From Acidobacteriota bacterium (GTDB taxonomy: Bacteria > Acidobacteriota > Terriglobia > Terriglobales > Acidobacteriaceae): a stretch of 64,000 nucleotides of DNA. Position numbers and translations under genes: made by a program. The notes under the pieces were generated by a model. The model was not told the origin of the DNA. It was given only the letters and a program-made list of their open reading frames with translations, and made no database searches. This document shows, in pieces, positions 63,929 through 64,000 of the stretch (positions are counted from its first letter, which is position 1; the number at the start of each line of letters is the position of its first letter). The stretch spans positions 1 to 64,000 of the forward strand of contig QIAM01000022.1 in assembly GCA_003225555.1 (NCBI GenBank), given 5' to 3'.

Positions 63929-64000
63929 ATGAGAATCTTTGTCTGCGCCTGCTGCCTGCTCCTGCTCGCCGGAACATGTTCGGCTCAGGACACTAACTTT
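63929..64000 (+). CDS. Start of an exported protein (partial, runs off window)
   Basis: ATG 63929 after GGAGG opens a frame to the window end: MRIFVCACCLLLLAGTCSAQ then DTNF. This is a typical signal peptide with cleavage after CSA. It is not a good lipobox because Thr precedes the Cys. Nothing of the mature protein is visible. Confidence 0.6.
   Translation, partial: MRIFVCACCLLLLAGTCSAQDTNF

Noticed and set aside
1-64000. CRISPR arrays, tRNA/rRNA genes, transposases, integrases or phage genes
   Set aside because: Looked for regularly spaced repeats, tRNA-like cloverleaf cores, DDE/Tyr/Ser recombinase motifs and phage structural genes; none was found. The repeats present are short and intergenic.

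Overview
The window looks like chromosomal DNA of a soil-type Acidobacteriota (Terriglobia-like). The assignment rests on the gene repertoire: an Oar-type TonB-dependent receptor with an N-terminal carboxypeptidase-regulatory domain, an ASPIC/UnbV FG-GAP protein, a large secreted VPS10/sortilin-like Asp-box protein, Ig-like/beta-propeller lipoproteins, pilin-like globular domains on odd N-termini, a bacillithiol deacetylase, and moderately high GC. No tRNA, rRNA, CRISPR array, IS element, phage gene or replication origin was seen.

Layout. 1-2.7 kb: the 5' end of a coiled-coil envelope protein, then a graveyard of two-component genes (a receiver-histidine kinase broken by frameshifts and a deletion, and two receiver genes fused by deletion). 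2.8-11.1 kb: TPR proteins, a giant FG-GAP/UnbV/thioredoxin-like/TPR protein and a divergent secreted nucleoside hydrolase. 11.2-21.9 kb: a coherent nucleoside/(deoxy)ribose scavenging locus: TonB receptor, ribokinase, ALDH16-type aldehyde dehydrogenase, animal-type deoxyribose-phosphate aldolase, a second exported nucleoside hydrolase and a DMT/ureide-permease-like transporter. The predicted route is nucleoside -> base + sugar -> sugar uptake -> phosphorylation -> glyceraldehyde-3-P + acetaldehyde -> acetate.

21.9-29.5 kb: a secreted protein with NADAR-like motifs, a cytoplasmic molybdopterin oxidoreductase with a fused FeS/NrfD partner, and, divergently, a PilZ gene and a CstB-like persulfide dioxygenase-rhodanese protein; together they suggest sulfide/persulfide/sulfite handling. 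29.6-34.3 kb: PPK2, DUF1801, VPS10-like protein. 34.9-43.4 kb: housekeeping (purQ, yebC, tlyA, nadK, lysA, hpt) with a GAF-GAF-SpoIIE phosphatase and a frameshifted proline-rich/2OG-Fe(II) oxygenase gene.

43.5-55.8 kb: metal hydrolase, O-methyltransferase, lipoproteins, and a tight crcB-DUF190-bshB1 operon preceded by a well-formed fluoride riboswitch whose downstream hairpin hides the crcB ribosome binding site; then GH30, polyprenyl synthase, a degenerate receiver, xseB and a homocysteine methyltransferase/MTHFR fusion. 55.8-64 kb: a penicillin-acylase-like Ntn hydrolase and a fur gene flanking a perfect Fur-box-like palindrome, a group of small zinc-ribbon membrane proteins, two proteins sharing a pilin-like C-terminal domain, a DHH phosphoesterase, DUF2127, and the start of an exported protein.

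Gene starts were moved inward where signal peptides, Shine-Dalgarno sites or an embedded terminator argued for it. All function calls come from reading motifs by eye; no database search was run.
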